Notes: a model not told the origin generated them from the sequence alone. Positions 1-8,652 are shown, counted from the stretch's first letter. The stretch: DNA of 42,518 nt from Bacillota bacterium (GCA_017889675.1 JAGGAA010000001.1:1-42518); one strand, 5' to 3'. Program-made: numbers and translations.

Positions 1-342
1 CAGCTAAGGCTGGTTCTTTTCCTTGAAATCCTGGGAACGGCCATCAGCCTAGTCAATTATCATAGAAGATCAAAGATACAGAGATTTCTTCACACACTCG
101 TTCAATTATTCTGTCCGCCTCCTCAAGGGTTCCATTGAATTTATGAAGCACATACAAAAAACAGACGTGATAAATACTAACCACGTCTATTTTCTCAATG
201 CACTATTCTATTAAAACTTAGCGCGTAATTGTCTACTTTCATCCCAAAGCTATTTTAAGAGTCATCATCATTGAAAGCTGCGTAAAATAACAGCTAAATA
301 AACCGTTTAAACTACGAAAATTTAGCATCGTAACCACCATTA
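1..342. other. No confident gene
   Basis: I see no convincing gene here. The minus strand has an open stretch of about 45 codons ending near position 50, but it has no credible start codon or ribosome binding site. It could be the remnant of a small gene or chance. Confidence 0.4.
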
Positions 343-639
343 TTAGGGCTTTGTTTTTCCCCTGTCTTCTTCTTGATCCCACAACAAGTCAAAAACCAAC
401 CGAAGTGCATCCGTAAAACCCTGACGATACACCAGTTCTTTCTCAACGGAGTAAGTCAATTCTAGGTCACTCACCATTTGGTCAAACGCCCCTTGCTCTT
501 TCAACGGCAACAGGCGTTTTATTTCCTCCTTGCATGTAGCTGCATACCGTAAAGCATAATAATGATCATATTCCCTCTGTCTAGTTCCCGCCTTCCTTGC
601 CTCCAATGCGAAGGAGAGCATATCATAAATATTCTCCAT
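343..639 (-). CDS. Small helical protein, paralogue of 5030-5320
   Basis: I do not recognise the function. The protein is about 98 residues, charged and predicted helical, with no membrane segment or signal peptide. Its C-terminal half (a KEEI..LLP segment, then YRQGF.DA.RL) matches the protein at 5030-5320, so the two are paralogues. The ATG at 639 is chosen with GAAGG 12 bases upstream; an in-frame GTG at 651 is possible but abuts that GAAGG. The YRQGF.DA.RL ending loosely recalls small clostridial proteins of the DUF6809 kind, a resemblance I would not rely on. It stands alone, divergent from the XRE regulator at 784. Confidence 0.6.
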   Translation of the reverse strand: MENIYDMLSFALEARKAGTRQREYDHYYALRYAATCKEEIKRLLPLKEQGAFDQMVSDLELTYSVEKELVYRQGFTDALRLVFDLLWDQEEDRGKTKP

Positions 640-783
640 CCTTAAGCACACCTTCGTTTTTATTATGTACCTTATTTCACGTTATAACTTTTGAGATAGC
701 AAGTCGACTCTATAGATATAATTATCACTATTTATTTTTGTTATAATATTTCTAAAGAAATAAATATTGGTAGATGAGCCCTA

Positions 784-1089
784 ATGGGTGTAGGAAAACG
801 GATTGTAGAATTGCGCTCCCGGAAGGGTTGGACAACCAATAAATTAGCAAATTTAGCAGGCATCGCTCAATCGGCCCTAAGATCTATTGAATTAGAAGAA
901 AAATCGCCTACAATTGATACATTATCCCTTATTTTAGATGCTTTAGCTATTTCATTTGCTGATTTCTTCGCCGAAGAAAATCGTGAACTAACCCCTGAAC
1001 TTTTCTCTTTGTTAGAAACTATCAAACAAATACCACCGGAACGAAGGGAACTTGCTCAGAGATTGTTACAATCTTTGAATAAAGATTAA
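784..1089 (+). CDS. XRE-family HTH transcriptional regulator
   Basis: A 101-residue cytoplasmic DNA-binding protein. Residues 5-62 form a Cro/C1-type helix-turn-helix: a start of the form RI.ELR..KGWT, a recognition helix around AGIAQSALRSIE, then SPTIDTLSLILDALAIS and the F.DFF ending typical of the family. The remaining 35 residues are helical and may dimerise. A TATAAT at 742-747 is a reasonable -10 element. The gene is a monocistron closed by the hairpin at 1175-1210. The target is unknown; control of its own gene or of the divergent small gene at 343-639 is the simplest guess. Confidence 0.88.
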   Translation: MGVGKRIVELRSRKGWTTNKLANLAGIAQSALRSIELEEKSPTIDTLSLILDALAISFADFFAEENRELTPELFSLLETIKQIPPERRELAQRLLQSLNKD

Positions 1090-1174
1090 TACCACTTAAA
1101 AGTACAATACTGCCTTAGATTGCTGGCAGTATTACAGATGAAGGATATACACGCTAAAAATATTATTTTAAGAC

Positions 1175-1210
1175 AAAAGTCAGAGGAAAAATCCCCTGAC
1201 TTTTCTTTTA
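1175..1210 (+). terminator. Rho-independent terminator after XRE gene
   Basis: A stem of about 13 bp (AAAAGTCAGAGGA paired with TCCCCTGACTTTT, one mismatch) with a short A-rich loop, followed by TTTTCTTTTA. It lies 85 bases after the XRE stop codon. Confidence 0.75.
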
Positions 1211-1337
1211 GCTCTTTTCGTAAATCGTGTTGGTTTTTTACGTATCCAGAACAGATGTTCTGTGTGTGCACTTATATCAGAAACAGAGGTGCCAACACGA
1301 CCTAAAAGAGCGGTTGTGTTAGGCAATAAGAAACAGT

Positions 1338-1377
1338 AAAAAAACGCCGCTCCAAACTAACTAGGATTAGCGTTTTT
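1338..1377 (-). terminator. Probable terminator for the minus-strand gene at 1431
   Basis: Read on the minus strand, AAAAACGC and GCGTTTTT form an 8-bp stem around a loop of 22 bases, followed by a run of seven T. It lies about 55 bases beyond the stop of the membrane-protein gene. The large loop makes it a weaker candidate than the others in the window. Confidence 0.45.
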
Positions 1378-1430
1378 AGCATCTACATGGGACGCAATAG
1401 CACTACTCTTAAGCAACAATAATTAGCCAT

Positions 1431-1961
1431 TTATTCGTCTTCATTATCTTTTTGGTCTTTGGTTAATGGTTTAGCCGCCGCTGGTTGCAAATTTGGTGAA
1501 AAGCCATTTCTTTCAGAGCGGACGTAAATCCCTTCTTGCCATATTTGGAATTTGTACAGTATTACGGAAATAATAGATGCGAAAATAAATGCTATTAGGC
1601 TAGAATTAAAGTCGATAATCCCCCTGGTTCCCAACCAAGGTAAACCAGCAAAAGCATATACAGCATTAATAATGGTGTCTACAGTTAAATATAACCAGAA
1701 ACGGCCATATGTATATTTTATAAGCCACATTGGCAGTATTATAAAAAGACTAAAAAAGAAGGGGTGTACTCCAACAAATGGGTAAATATTTTCCCGAATA
1801 GCCCACCACATATTGCTGATACCTGTGTTCAATGCGATTATGGACAAAATCGCAGATAATAAGCCGACAGATATATATCGTTTTATATCCTCTTTAGGCA
1901 TAAATAGCAAAGTTAGCCAAGGGATAATTAACGTACCCCATAATATTACCTGATTACTCAT
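1431..1961 (-). CDS. Multi-pass membrane protein, CBO0543-like
   Basis: A 176-residue integral membrane protein with about five hydrophobic segments (roughly residues 4-21, 30-47, 66-84, 88-108 and 118-137) and a charged cytoplasmic tail ending KDQKDNEDE. Layout and size resemble the functionally unassigned CBO0543-type membrane proteins common in sporeforming Firmicutes; this assignment is from general pattern, not a unique motif. The ATG at 1961 has GGGGAGAT upstream. The protein at 12963-13436 is of a similar kind. No neighbouring gene suggests a function. Confidence 0.7.
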   Translation of the reverse strand: MSNQVILWGTLIIPWLTLLFMPKEDIKRYISVGLLSAILSIIALNTGISNMWWAIRENIYPFVGVHPFFFSLFIILPMWLIKYTYGRFWLYLTVDTIINAVYAFAGLPWLGTRGIIDFNSSLIAFIFASIISVILYKFQIWQEGIYVRSERNGFSPNLQPAAAKPLTKDQKDNEDE

Positions 1962-2161
1962 TGTAATCTCCCCATATCATTTTGAAATATTATATTTATT
2001 ATTGGGTTTCCGATAATAATTTATACCGATAAACTATTTCGAAACCCCAATCTGAATACTAGGCAATTAAGTGTTGGTCAGTGCCCCCGAACATATCGCC
2101 ATTTTGTGCAATTCGTGGTACAATCAAATTAGAACACCAGTTCGGTTCGAGGGGCGATAGC

Positions 2162-3048
2162 ATGGCAAAGGCAGAACATCTGAGTTTATTTGAATTTCAG
2201 CGAAAATTTACCAATGAGGCAACATGCGAAGAGTATATGTTTCACAAACGCTGGCCTGAAGGTTTTGTATGTCCCAAGTGCGGACATAGAGAGTATTACT
2301 ACATCAAAACTCGAAAGCATTATGAATGTAAGCGTTGCAGCTATCAGGCTTCGTTGACCGCAGGCACAGTCATGCATAAATCTAAATTACCGTTGCAAAC
2401 TTGGTTTTGGGCAATTTACCTGGTTGTTCATGACAAGCGTGGGCGATCCGCACTATCACTGGCAGGGCTATTTCAGCTAAATTACCGAACTACTTGGCGT
2501 CTTTTGCATAAGATAAGGCATGCCATGAAGGAGCGCGATGCCAACTACAAGCTTCTGGTATGATAGAAATGGACGATGCTTACTTTGGTTCTCCAAAGAC
2601 AGGTACTGACGGTAGAGGGACGAGCAAAGCAAAGGTATCTGTTGCACTGGAAACGGATGAAAAAGGCCATCCACTCTATATCAGAATTAATGTTATAGAA
2701 GCAGTGTCGTCAAGAGAATTACAAAGAGTCGCCAAGGAATGCATTGTTCCTGGTTCAACTATTATGTCAGATGGATTAAGCAGCTATAAGAAACTCAAAG
2801 AGAATTACATCCATACCTCAAAGGATTATTATTCTGCCGGAGAAAACTTCCTGAAATGGGTACACATCGTGATTTCGAACGCGAAAGCCTTTGTATTAGG
2901 TACTTACCACGGCGGCCTGGGTCCAGATCATTTACAAGCCTATCTGGATAAGTTTTGTTACCGGTTTAATAGGAGGTTTTTCCCCAACCAATTATTCGGT
3001 AGGCTCCTACATGCGTGCATTTCTTCCTCGCATATAGTCATCGCCTGA
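2162..3048 (+). pseudogene. IS1595-family transposase, one frameshift
   Basis: Two overlapping frames together match a full-length IS1595-type transposase (about 300 residues). The first (2162-2563) holds the zinc ribbon (CPKC then CKRC about 20 residues later) and the helical DNA-binding region up to YKLLV. The second (from 2560) starts at the IEMDDAYFG catalytic motif and continues through MSDGLSSY, a VISNAKAF motif (Asn at the third catalytic site, as in this family) and YLDKFCYRFNRRF near the normal C-terminus. Restoring one T near 2555 would give YKLSGMIEMDD, matching the family pattern. The stop and the next ATG overlap, so reinitiation or programmed frameshifting is not excluded, but a one-base deletion is the simplest reading. 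I could not find convincing terminal inverted repeats. Confidence 0.85.
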
Positions 3049-3120
3049 TATATGTGCGCACGCAGAACAGATGTTTGCGGTATACTGGATATACATAACC
3101 ATCTGTAGGGAGAGAATGCC

Positions 3121-4174
3121 ATGTCCACCGACAGGCTAAGCTGCTAGTTGATACTATTCTATCGCTCGATGCAGGCATGCAACGGGCGATTCATGCTGAG
3201 TTGGGCCGGCAAATCTATGGCACGGACAGTAATCCCTCTGTCGATGATATGATTCAAGACCTTCGAGAGAGCCGTTTTGCTAAGGGACCAGTCTGCCCTT
3301 ATTGCGGTCAAACAACGGTGCAGCGTCACGGGTTTTATCGTACCAAGACTTCTAAACGGCAGCGATATCTTTGCACCTCATGCAATGACACATTTTCTGA
3401 CCTAACTTGTAGCCCGATGGCCGGGACTCATTATCCAGAGAAGTGGGCGGAGTACATCGCTTGTATGGTCGCGAGGAAGCCCTTGAGGAAGATCGCGGAA
3501 GAACTGCAAATCCACGTTTCAACCGCCTACTTCTGGAGGCATAGGATTGCCACGGCGATTCGGCAATTGAACTTGCCGTTGCTCAACGGAATTATTGAAG
3601 CAGACGAAACCTACTATCTTGAATCCCGTAAAGGCAAGAACAGGTCAAAAAAATTGGCGACCGTCCTGCTCGTAAGCGTGGCGGCGTAGCATCCAAACGC
3701 GGTATATCGGGAGAGCAAGTTTGCGTATTGGTTGCTATGGACCGCAATAAAGAGGTTTTGACTCAGGTAGCTGGCAATGGCCGGATCAACTATAAACAAG
3801 TTGGTGCCGTGGTCACTCCCCGTTTGGGTGAAGTTACAACGCTGTGTACTGACTCCGCAGCTTGTTTCAAAAAATTGAAAAATCCAAGGCATTGAGCATG
3901 AATTTATCAATGCGAAGAAGAAAAAGTATGTGATTAAAGGCATATATCCGTTCAGAACGTGAACTCCTACCACAAACGATTGCGCGACTGGTTACGCCCG
4001 TTTCATGGGGTAGCGACCAAATACTTGGACAACTATCTTTTCTGGCATCGTTTTCTGGATGTTAACCGCAAAGTATCAAGAAATGTACTCAAAATGATCA
4101 TGACGCAGGAAGCGTACAGAATGCCGGTGAAGTTAAGGGCAGTACAATTTCGCCCCTGCTTGGTCGCCGCTTAA
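3121..4174 (+). pseudogene. Second IS1595-family transposase, several frameshifts
   Basis: A degraded transposase of a different IS1595 subgroup, with the two-CxxC zinc ribbon (CPYCGQ and CTSCND) and the catalytic start EADETYYLES. It is read in several frames: the ATG at 3121 hits an early stop and the frame changes to the one starting near 3177; the frame is lost at a run of seven A (3647-3653), after which ARKRGGVASKRGIS and EQVCVLVAMDR are readable; it changes again at the A-rich stretch near 3870 and near 3950, ending with [11 protein letters not shown] and [15 protein letters not shown]. Such a gene cannot give one intact transposase. Two of the breaks fall at A-runs, so sequencing error could explain those, but not all four. 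Confidence 0.82.
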
Positions 4175-4201
4175 TCAAAATCTATTAGAGGAGGTGAATA
4201 G

Positions 4202-4726
4202 ATGTCATTAATCGAACTGCGCAGGGAAATTAGTGATTTACGCACACAGTTGAACCAGGAACTTTCAGCGCATATCTACATATCAAAGAGTGAAAAACAG
4301 ATTATCTTTGCACCTGTTCGCTATATGGGTTTTAGTGTAGAACAAGACGATGTAACTATCTTACCATATGGCTCTTCTCCCGCTTTAATCGGGCAAACGG
4401 CATTTTCTGTCTTGACGCAATTTAAAGTAACCAATGTAGAAAAAATTGGGGCTAACTGGGCAGCATATAAGGCTTCCGGGCTAAGAACGAAAAAGGAATT
4501 TGAACGTAGATACACTTTCATTCAACTGGGAACAACGCACCCATGCCTTTATTTTCAGATTATCGGAAACCCTGTAAGCCTAAAAAAGGAACATGCACAA
4601 GATTTGACAGTCAATGCACTTATAAGTCTGCTTTGGAACGAATTCTCAGACGAGGTTCTTGCCAACAAAATATTGCAAGTATACCAGGCGTGCATAGCGT
4701 TAGACGAACATGATTTGCTGAGTTAA
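4202..4726 (+). CDS. Unrecognised 174-residue cytoplasmic protein
   Basis: I do not recognise this family. The protein is soluble with mixed helix and strand, no signal peptide and no membrane segment. It starts with a short helical, coiled-coil-like stretch (residues 1-22) and continues as a compact domain. The ATG has an excellent ribosome binding site, GAGGAGGTGAATAG, only about 25 bases after the decayed transposase at 3121-4174, so the insertion may have landed just upstream of it. A strong hairpin at 4761-4788 follows. Quality of start and stop signals supports a real gene. Confidence 0.72.
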   Translation: MSLIELRREISDLRTQLNQELSAHIYISKSEKQIIFAPVRYMGFSVEQDDVTILPYGSSPALIGQTAFSVLTQFKVTNVEKIGANWAAYKASGLRTKKEFERRYTFIQLGTTHPCLYFQIIGNPVSLKKEHAQDLTVNALISLLWNEFSDEVLANKILQVYQACIALDEHDLLS

Positions 4727-4760
4727 GTTTGCCAAAGAGCAATCATTTGCAAGACTACCG

Positions 4761-4788
4761 GAACCCACTAGCAAGGGCTAGTGGGTTC
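4761..4788 (+). terminator. Hairpin terminator after 4726
   Basis: A perfect 11-bp stem (GAACCCACTAG with CTAGTGGGTTC) and a loop of 6 bases, 35 bases after the stop codon. There is no clear T-run, so termination efficiency is uncertain. Confidence 0.55.
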
Positions 4789-5029
4789 TTGCATGGGCGG
4801 CACCAGTCTCTAAAACCAACAATGTTTACGAAAAGAGCTTTTCTTTTTCTAGTTGGATCGTCTGACCACCTGCTAAATAGTCCAGCGAAACATCATCGAA
4901 TCCTCTTGACTCCTTGGATCGCTAGTCTTTATACTACTTCCTGACACAAGTAACATTACTGACCATATGTAACAAAAACAAGTAAGTTTCCATTATCAAT
5001 AGACCGAATACTAAAGGGAGATGACCGCA

Positions 5030-5320
5030 ATGACAACTTCCATCCTAAATCTAGTGACTAAAGCTTTAGAACTCGAACAAGAATGCTTAGCCTTAGAAGA
5101 ACTATCCAGTGAATATTGTTACGCCCAACAAAATGCTCAGCAGCTAAAAGAAGAAATTCTGAATTTACTGCCGCCGGATAAGAATAAAACGTTGACTTTA
5201 CTTGATGAGAAGTATATCACAATGTTTTCCGCTGGCACCAGCGTTTACTACCGTCAAGGTTTTGCTGATGCAATACGGCTGCTCGCCGAGTCCCTAACCT
5301 GGGGACCTACCAGGGATTAA
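5030..5320 (+). CDS. Small helical protein, paralogue of 343-639
   Basis: A protein of about 96 residues, acidic and helical, of unknown function. It shares the block KEEI.NLLP and the YRQGFADAIRLL stretch with the protein at 343-639. Two ATGs are available: the one at 5021 abuts the GGGAG, while the one at 5030 is spaced nine bases from it and is preferred. The gene stands alone, convergent with the corrinoid operon that ends at 5464. The two paralogues sit on either side of the transposase remnants, on opposite strands. Confidence 0.65.
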   Translation: MTTSILNLVTKALELEQECLALEELSSEYCYAQQNAQQLKEEILNLLPPDKNKTLTLLDEKYITMFSAGTSVYYRQGFADAIRLLAESLTWGPTRD

Positions 5321-5463
5321 CGTAAACGCAAACCCTTCTTTTTATTAATGGCGGATTTTCACCCTCTTGGAGCCTCGGCAACCAGAATGAACATATCCTA
5401 TCATCTGTTCGTTGAATGACTCAGCAAGCTACCGGTGGCCAGCCGCAATCGTTGAGTTACTGC

Positions 5464-7038
5464 TTAAAATAACATACAATCAATGTACTTATTCATAAAA
5501 AACGCATCTGTGGATAGCTCAATCGTCTCTGCCTGTCTTGCAGTCAGTTCAGATTGAAACAACAGCTTACTGCTTTGGAGTAGCATGGCTGCGCCGATAC
5601 CGGCGGAATTTCCGATTAATTTTGCTTTTGGTGCAAGCAAAGGTGGAATCAATCCGATGGCAGCGGCGCTCGCAATATTCATATAGGTACCAAAACCGCC
5701 TGCTAGGAAAATCGTGTCAAGCTCATCTTCAGTAATATCACTATGATGAATCAGCGTATACATTCCCGCACAAATCGCTGCCTTAGCCAGTTGAATCGCA
5801 CGAATATCTTTCTGTGTAAGAATGACTTCTCCGTCAATCCGCAAAGCTAGCTCACCGTCGGATAAAGATAAAATATCTGCTGCTTCTGCTTTTTCTTCTT
5901 CGATACGTCCGCCCTCAGTGACTACACCCATTTCAAGAAGTGCAGCCAAAGCGTCTACAATACCGGAACCGCAAATACTGCTTGGCGTCAATTTGCCGAT
6001 AGTACTGCAAATAAGTTTTCCGTCAAGGAGCGTAACGGCGTGGATCGCTCCCGGTACTGCGCTGCTCCCCATTTTAATGCCGGCTCCCTCAAATGCTGGC
6101 CCCGCCGCGGTGGCACAGCATAGCATTTTCTGGTTTACCTGTAATACCATTTCCCCGTTTGTTCCAATGTCCACCAAAAGTGTGGCTTTTTGTGCCTCGA
6201 AAAGTCCAGAAGCAATGATTCCCGTTGTGATATCCGCGCCTACATAGGCGGAAATGCACCGCGGTAGATATATCTTCGTATCTGGTGAAAGGAAAAGTCC
6301 AAGCTGAGCCGGAGTTAGCATTTCGCCAAAATAGCGGTTTGGGATAAAAGGGAAAACTGCCAAGCTATTGACGGGTTCCTCACATAAGAGAAAGAGCATG
6401 GTTGTATTTCCCGTGATAACCGCACACGTAATTGCATCGATTTCTATTGCCGCACCCCGACACAGTGTTTGAATCAGTGTATTGATGCAATTTATAACTA
6501 GATGATGGAGTTCCTTTCCTTCCCCTGCAATCGCGTGCGCCATGCGGGAGATGACATCCGCACCGAACAAATTCTGCGGGTTGAGTTCAGAACACTGCGC
6601 AAAACAAGTTCCGGTTTCAAGTTGCAAGAGATATGTGACAATCGTCGTAGTGCCGATGTCCACGGCAATCCCAAAGGATTTTCCCCAAGGAAGTCGCTCA
6701 AAGGAATGCATAGTTCCTTGCATGAGAATATGTTCTTTTTTTTCTTCCGGCAACCGCACTACTACATTGCCAATCACTTTTGCCAGGCAAGCAAGCCGCA
6801 GTCCATTCCGCTTATCCTCTTCTGTTAGGAGTATTTGCTCCTGCACTGCAAGCGGCGATAAATCGCCTGACGCATAAACAAGGCACTTTCCGCAACGTCC
6901 GTTTCCTCCGCAGGGCTCCTTATGAGAGATCCCGATAGTCTTAAAAACACTTGAAAGTAATATCGGTTCTTCGCATGAAAAAACAATGGTGCGCTCTCCT
7001 TGTTTCAATGTAATTGTGATATGAAACACCTCCGTCAT
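5464..7038 (-). CDS. ASKHA reductive activase of corrinoid proteins (RACo-like)
   Basis: An ATP-dependent activator that returns an accidentally oxidised Co(II) corrinoid protein to active Co(I). The N-terminal 95 residues are a plant-type [2Fe-2S] ferredoxin domain with Cys at 43, 49, 52 and 84 (CX5CX2C..C). A linker leads to an actin-like ASKHA/DUF4445 domain with the phosphate loop DIGTTTI, a second DIGTNGEM, and FLAGGFGTYMN near the end. This is the RACo arrangement, unlike archaeal RamA, which carries its Fe-S clusters at the C-terminus. It is the last gene of the corrinoid operon. The longer frame reaching 7125 would include the hairpin at 7050-7076, so the ATG at 7038 is chosen; it lacks a good upstream Shine-Dalgarno, while a GGAGGTG lies just inside the frame. 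Confidence 0.9.
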   Translation of the reverse strand: MTEVFHITITLKQGERTIVFSCEEPILLSSVFKTIGISHKEPCGGNGRCGKCLVYASGDLSPLAVQEQILLTEEDKRNGLRLACLAKVIGNVVVRLPEEKKEHILMQGTMHSFERLPWGKSFGIAVDIGTTTIVTYLLQLETGTCFAQCSELNPQNLFGADVISRMAHAIAGEGKELHHLVINCINTLIQTLCRGAAIEIDAITCAVITGNTTMLFLLCEEPVNSLAVFPFIPNRYFGEMLTPAQLGLFLSPDTKIYLPRCISAYVGADITTGIIASGLFEAQKATLLVDIGTNGEMVLQVNQKMLCCATAAGPAFEGAGIKMGSSAVPGAIHAVTLLDGKLICSTIGKLTPSSICGSGIVDALAALLEMGVVTEGGRIEEEKAEAADILSLSDGELALRIDGEVILTQKDIRAIQLAKAAICAGMYTLIHHSDITEDELDTIFLAGGFGTYMNIASAAAIGLIPPLLAPKAKLIGNSAGIGAAMLLQSSKLLFQSELTARQAETIELSTDAFFMNKYIDCMLF

Positions 7039-7049
7039 GGAATTGCGGG

Positions 7050-7076
7050 AAGTGCCCCGCGTTATGCGGGGCACTT
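7050..7076 (-). other. Strong intercistronic hairpin
   Basis: A perfect 11-bp, GC-rich stem (AAGTGCCCCGC with GCGGGGCACTT) with a 5-base loop, between the second UroD-type gene and the activase. On the transcribed strand it is not followed by a T-run, so it is more likely an RNA-stability element or partial attenuator than a full terminator. It could keep the activase below the level of the methyltransferases. Confidence 0.7.
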
Positions 7077-7081
7077 TCATT

Positions 7082-8086
7082 TTACTTTTTATAGAACTCT
7101 TCCACCGCCGCAAAGAACGCGTCAATATTATCCCAGCTAGAGGCAGGGGGAATATCGCAACCAGAGGAAATCACAAAGTTTGGATGACTACAGCAGTCGT
7201 TCATAACAGAGAGCGTTTCTGTACGAACTAGTTCAGGGGTTCCTAAACGGAAGGTTTTTGCCGGACTGACGTTGCCCATGACCAGAACATCTGAGGGCAT
7301 CTTTTCCACTATTTCCTTCATATTCACCGCGTCGCCGAAGTGATAACCGCATGCATCGATATCTGCAATTTCCTTGGTCATTTTGAAGGTCGCATTGCCG
7401 CAGTTATGATAAATAACAGCAAAGGTATCATCCTGAACTGCATCAATGATGCGTTTAACATATACTCCAGAGAACTCAACCATGAGTTCGGGCGAAAGCA
7501 AACCGGCTACGGGTTCCGCGATCACGACACCATTGGTTCCGACTGCCTTGTAGCCCTTGATATACTTGATAATGAATTCGGTTACTTTCTCAAGTGTAGT
7601 AGTAACCATTTCAGGTTCCTCATAACAATTGACCATGATTTCGGTCATCCCAATCAGACGACCAGCGAGAGAATATGGACCAATAACACCTGCGAAAACC
7701 GGGCGGTCTGTGATCAGTTTGACCGCTTTGGAGATCGCTTCAATGTACAGGCCTGTGCGGCCTGTGCCGACAGCAGGAACCTTCAACGCCTCCACGTCCT
7801 CAGGCTCCTGCAGGATGGCGCCGATGACCGTGGGTACTTCGTCATCAGAAACACGAATTTTCGCGCCAAATGCCTCAGCTTCAATAGAAAGATCCATCAT
7901 GGAAACAGCAGCAGCGGTTTTGCAACGGTCAGCAACCATCTTCATTCCCTTGGACTGGAGATCGCTGCTAGAGATAAGCTGAGCTACGGTAATTCCCATT
8001 AACTGAACGGAGGGAAATGAGAGTACGGGCATAGCATTTTTTCTAGGTGCCGCAAGCTGATCAGCCACCCATTGCTTCATATTCAT
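7082..8086 (-). CDS. UroD-type corrinoid methyltransferase (MtaA/MtbA-like)
   Basis: A 334-residue methyltransferase of the uroporphyrinogen-decarboxylase superfamily, whose members move a methyl group to or from a cobamide using a zinc-bound thiolate. The zinc ligands of the MtaA/MtbA/CmuA type are visible: H227 and C229 in YHNCG and C310 in SSGCDI. The ATG at 8086 (MNMKQW) has AAAGAGG upstream; the longer frame to 8182 runs into the next gene. In methanogens this subfamily methylates coenzyme M, but this organism is unlikely to use coenzyme M, so the acceptor is probably another thiol or another carrier, or the protein acts on a second substrate. Fourth gene of the operon, 23 bases after the DUF2284 gene. 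Confidence 0.87.
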   Translation of the reverse strand: MNMKQWVADQLAAPRKNAMPVLSFPSVQLMGITVAQLISSSDLQSKGMKMVADRCKTAAAVSMMDLSIEAEAFGAKIRVSDDEVPTVIGAILQEPEDVEALKVPAVGTGRTGLYIEAISKAVKLITDRPVFAGVIGPYSLAGRLIGMTEIMVNCYEEPEMVTTTLEKVTEFIIKYIKGYKAVGTNGVVIAEPVAGLLSPELMVEFSGVYVKRIIDAVQDDTFAVIYHNCGNATFKMTKEIADIDACGYHFGDAVNMKEIVEKMPSDVLVMGNVSPAKTFRLGTPELVRTETLSVMNDCCSHPNFVISSGCDIPPASSWDNIDAFFAAVEEFYKK

Positions 8087-8109
8087 AATAATTCCTCTTT
8101 TCCCGAAAT

Positions 8110-8652
8110 TTAATATAGAATACAGCTTGTGTACGTAATGGTTTTTGGACCGTAATAGTACCTGATACCGGACTGCTTGCAAACCCTGCTGACAAAAAGT
8201 CCATATGCCTCCATCGATGGAATCATTTTGTCTGGGAAGCGGCAGGGCGCATCAGGATAAGTGCATTGTGCACACAGCGAGCATGCACCAGAAGCCATGG
8301 GAAGGCAGTCAAGATAGCGTTTCCGAATCTGTTCTGTAAACGCCAAAAATCTCTTTTTATGTAGTGATTCGGTTTTTTGCATGGTTTCGATGTCAAAGTC
8401 ATCCTCCAATGTAGCCGTGGACTGAACTAGGATACCACGACTGTAAGCGGATGCTTTTTTTGCAACATCCTCAAGGGTACCGCAAGCCGGTGGACAGCTC
8501 CAGCTACGGTTGTAGCTGCGACAGAGATCGGTGGAACACATAGATCGGACATCAGGCAGAAACTCTAACGCAAATACATTGAGCTCACCTGCCTGGGTAA
8601 AGCCGTATTCCAATGCGGAAGCAATCAGTTCGATTTGTCCCTTATTAAGCAA
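8110..8652 (-). CDS. DUF2284 Cys-rich metal-binding protein
   Basis: A small Cys-rich protein of the DUF2284 family, predicted to bind metal or Fe-S, often found near corrinoid methyltransferases; its biochemical role is not established. Two Cys clusters are visible: MCSTDLC then SWSCPPACG, and later GACSLCAQCTYPDAPC followed by P.K.IPSMEAYG, the family signature. Homologues begin close to the IELIASALEYGFT stretch, so the long frame to 8760, which overlaps the corrinoid gene, is not the real start. No ATG is available; the TTG at 8652 is in frame and overlaps the corrinoid gene by 8 bases, suggesting translational coupling. A rarer start slightly further in (after AAGGGA) is possible. Confidence 0.83.
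   Translation of the reverse strand: MLNKGQIELIASALEYGFTQAGELNVFALEFLPDVRSMCSTDLCRSYNRSWSCPPACGTLEDVAKKASAYSRGILVQSTATLEDDFDIETMQKTESLHKKRFLAFTEQIRKRYLDCLPMASGACSLCAQCTYPDAPCRFPDKMIPSMEAYGLFVSRVCKQSGIRYYYGPKTITYTSCILY

Noticed and set aside
2001-2052. Imperfect inverted repeat (GGGTTTCC and GAAACCCC) upstream of the first transposase
   Set aside because: The arms are offset and no matching copy was found at the right end, so it cannot be called an IS terminal repeat.
3614-3973. Minus-strand frame of 119 codons
   Set aside because: Antisense to the decayed second transposase, whose conserved motifs are on the plus strand.
4729-4944. Plus-strand frame of 71 codons
   Set aside because: Contains the terminator hairpin of the preceding gene and has no ribosome binding site.
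5822-6247. Plus-strand frame of 141 codons opposite the activase
   Set aside because: Antisense to a clearly conserved ASKHA gene; Ser/Pro/Thr-rich composition typical of shadow frames.
7340-8002. Long plus-strand open frame of 220 codons
   Set aside because: It lies wholly antisense to the MtaA-like methyltransferase gene, has no ribosome binding site and reads as low-information protein; a shadow of a GC-richer gene.
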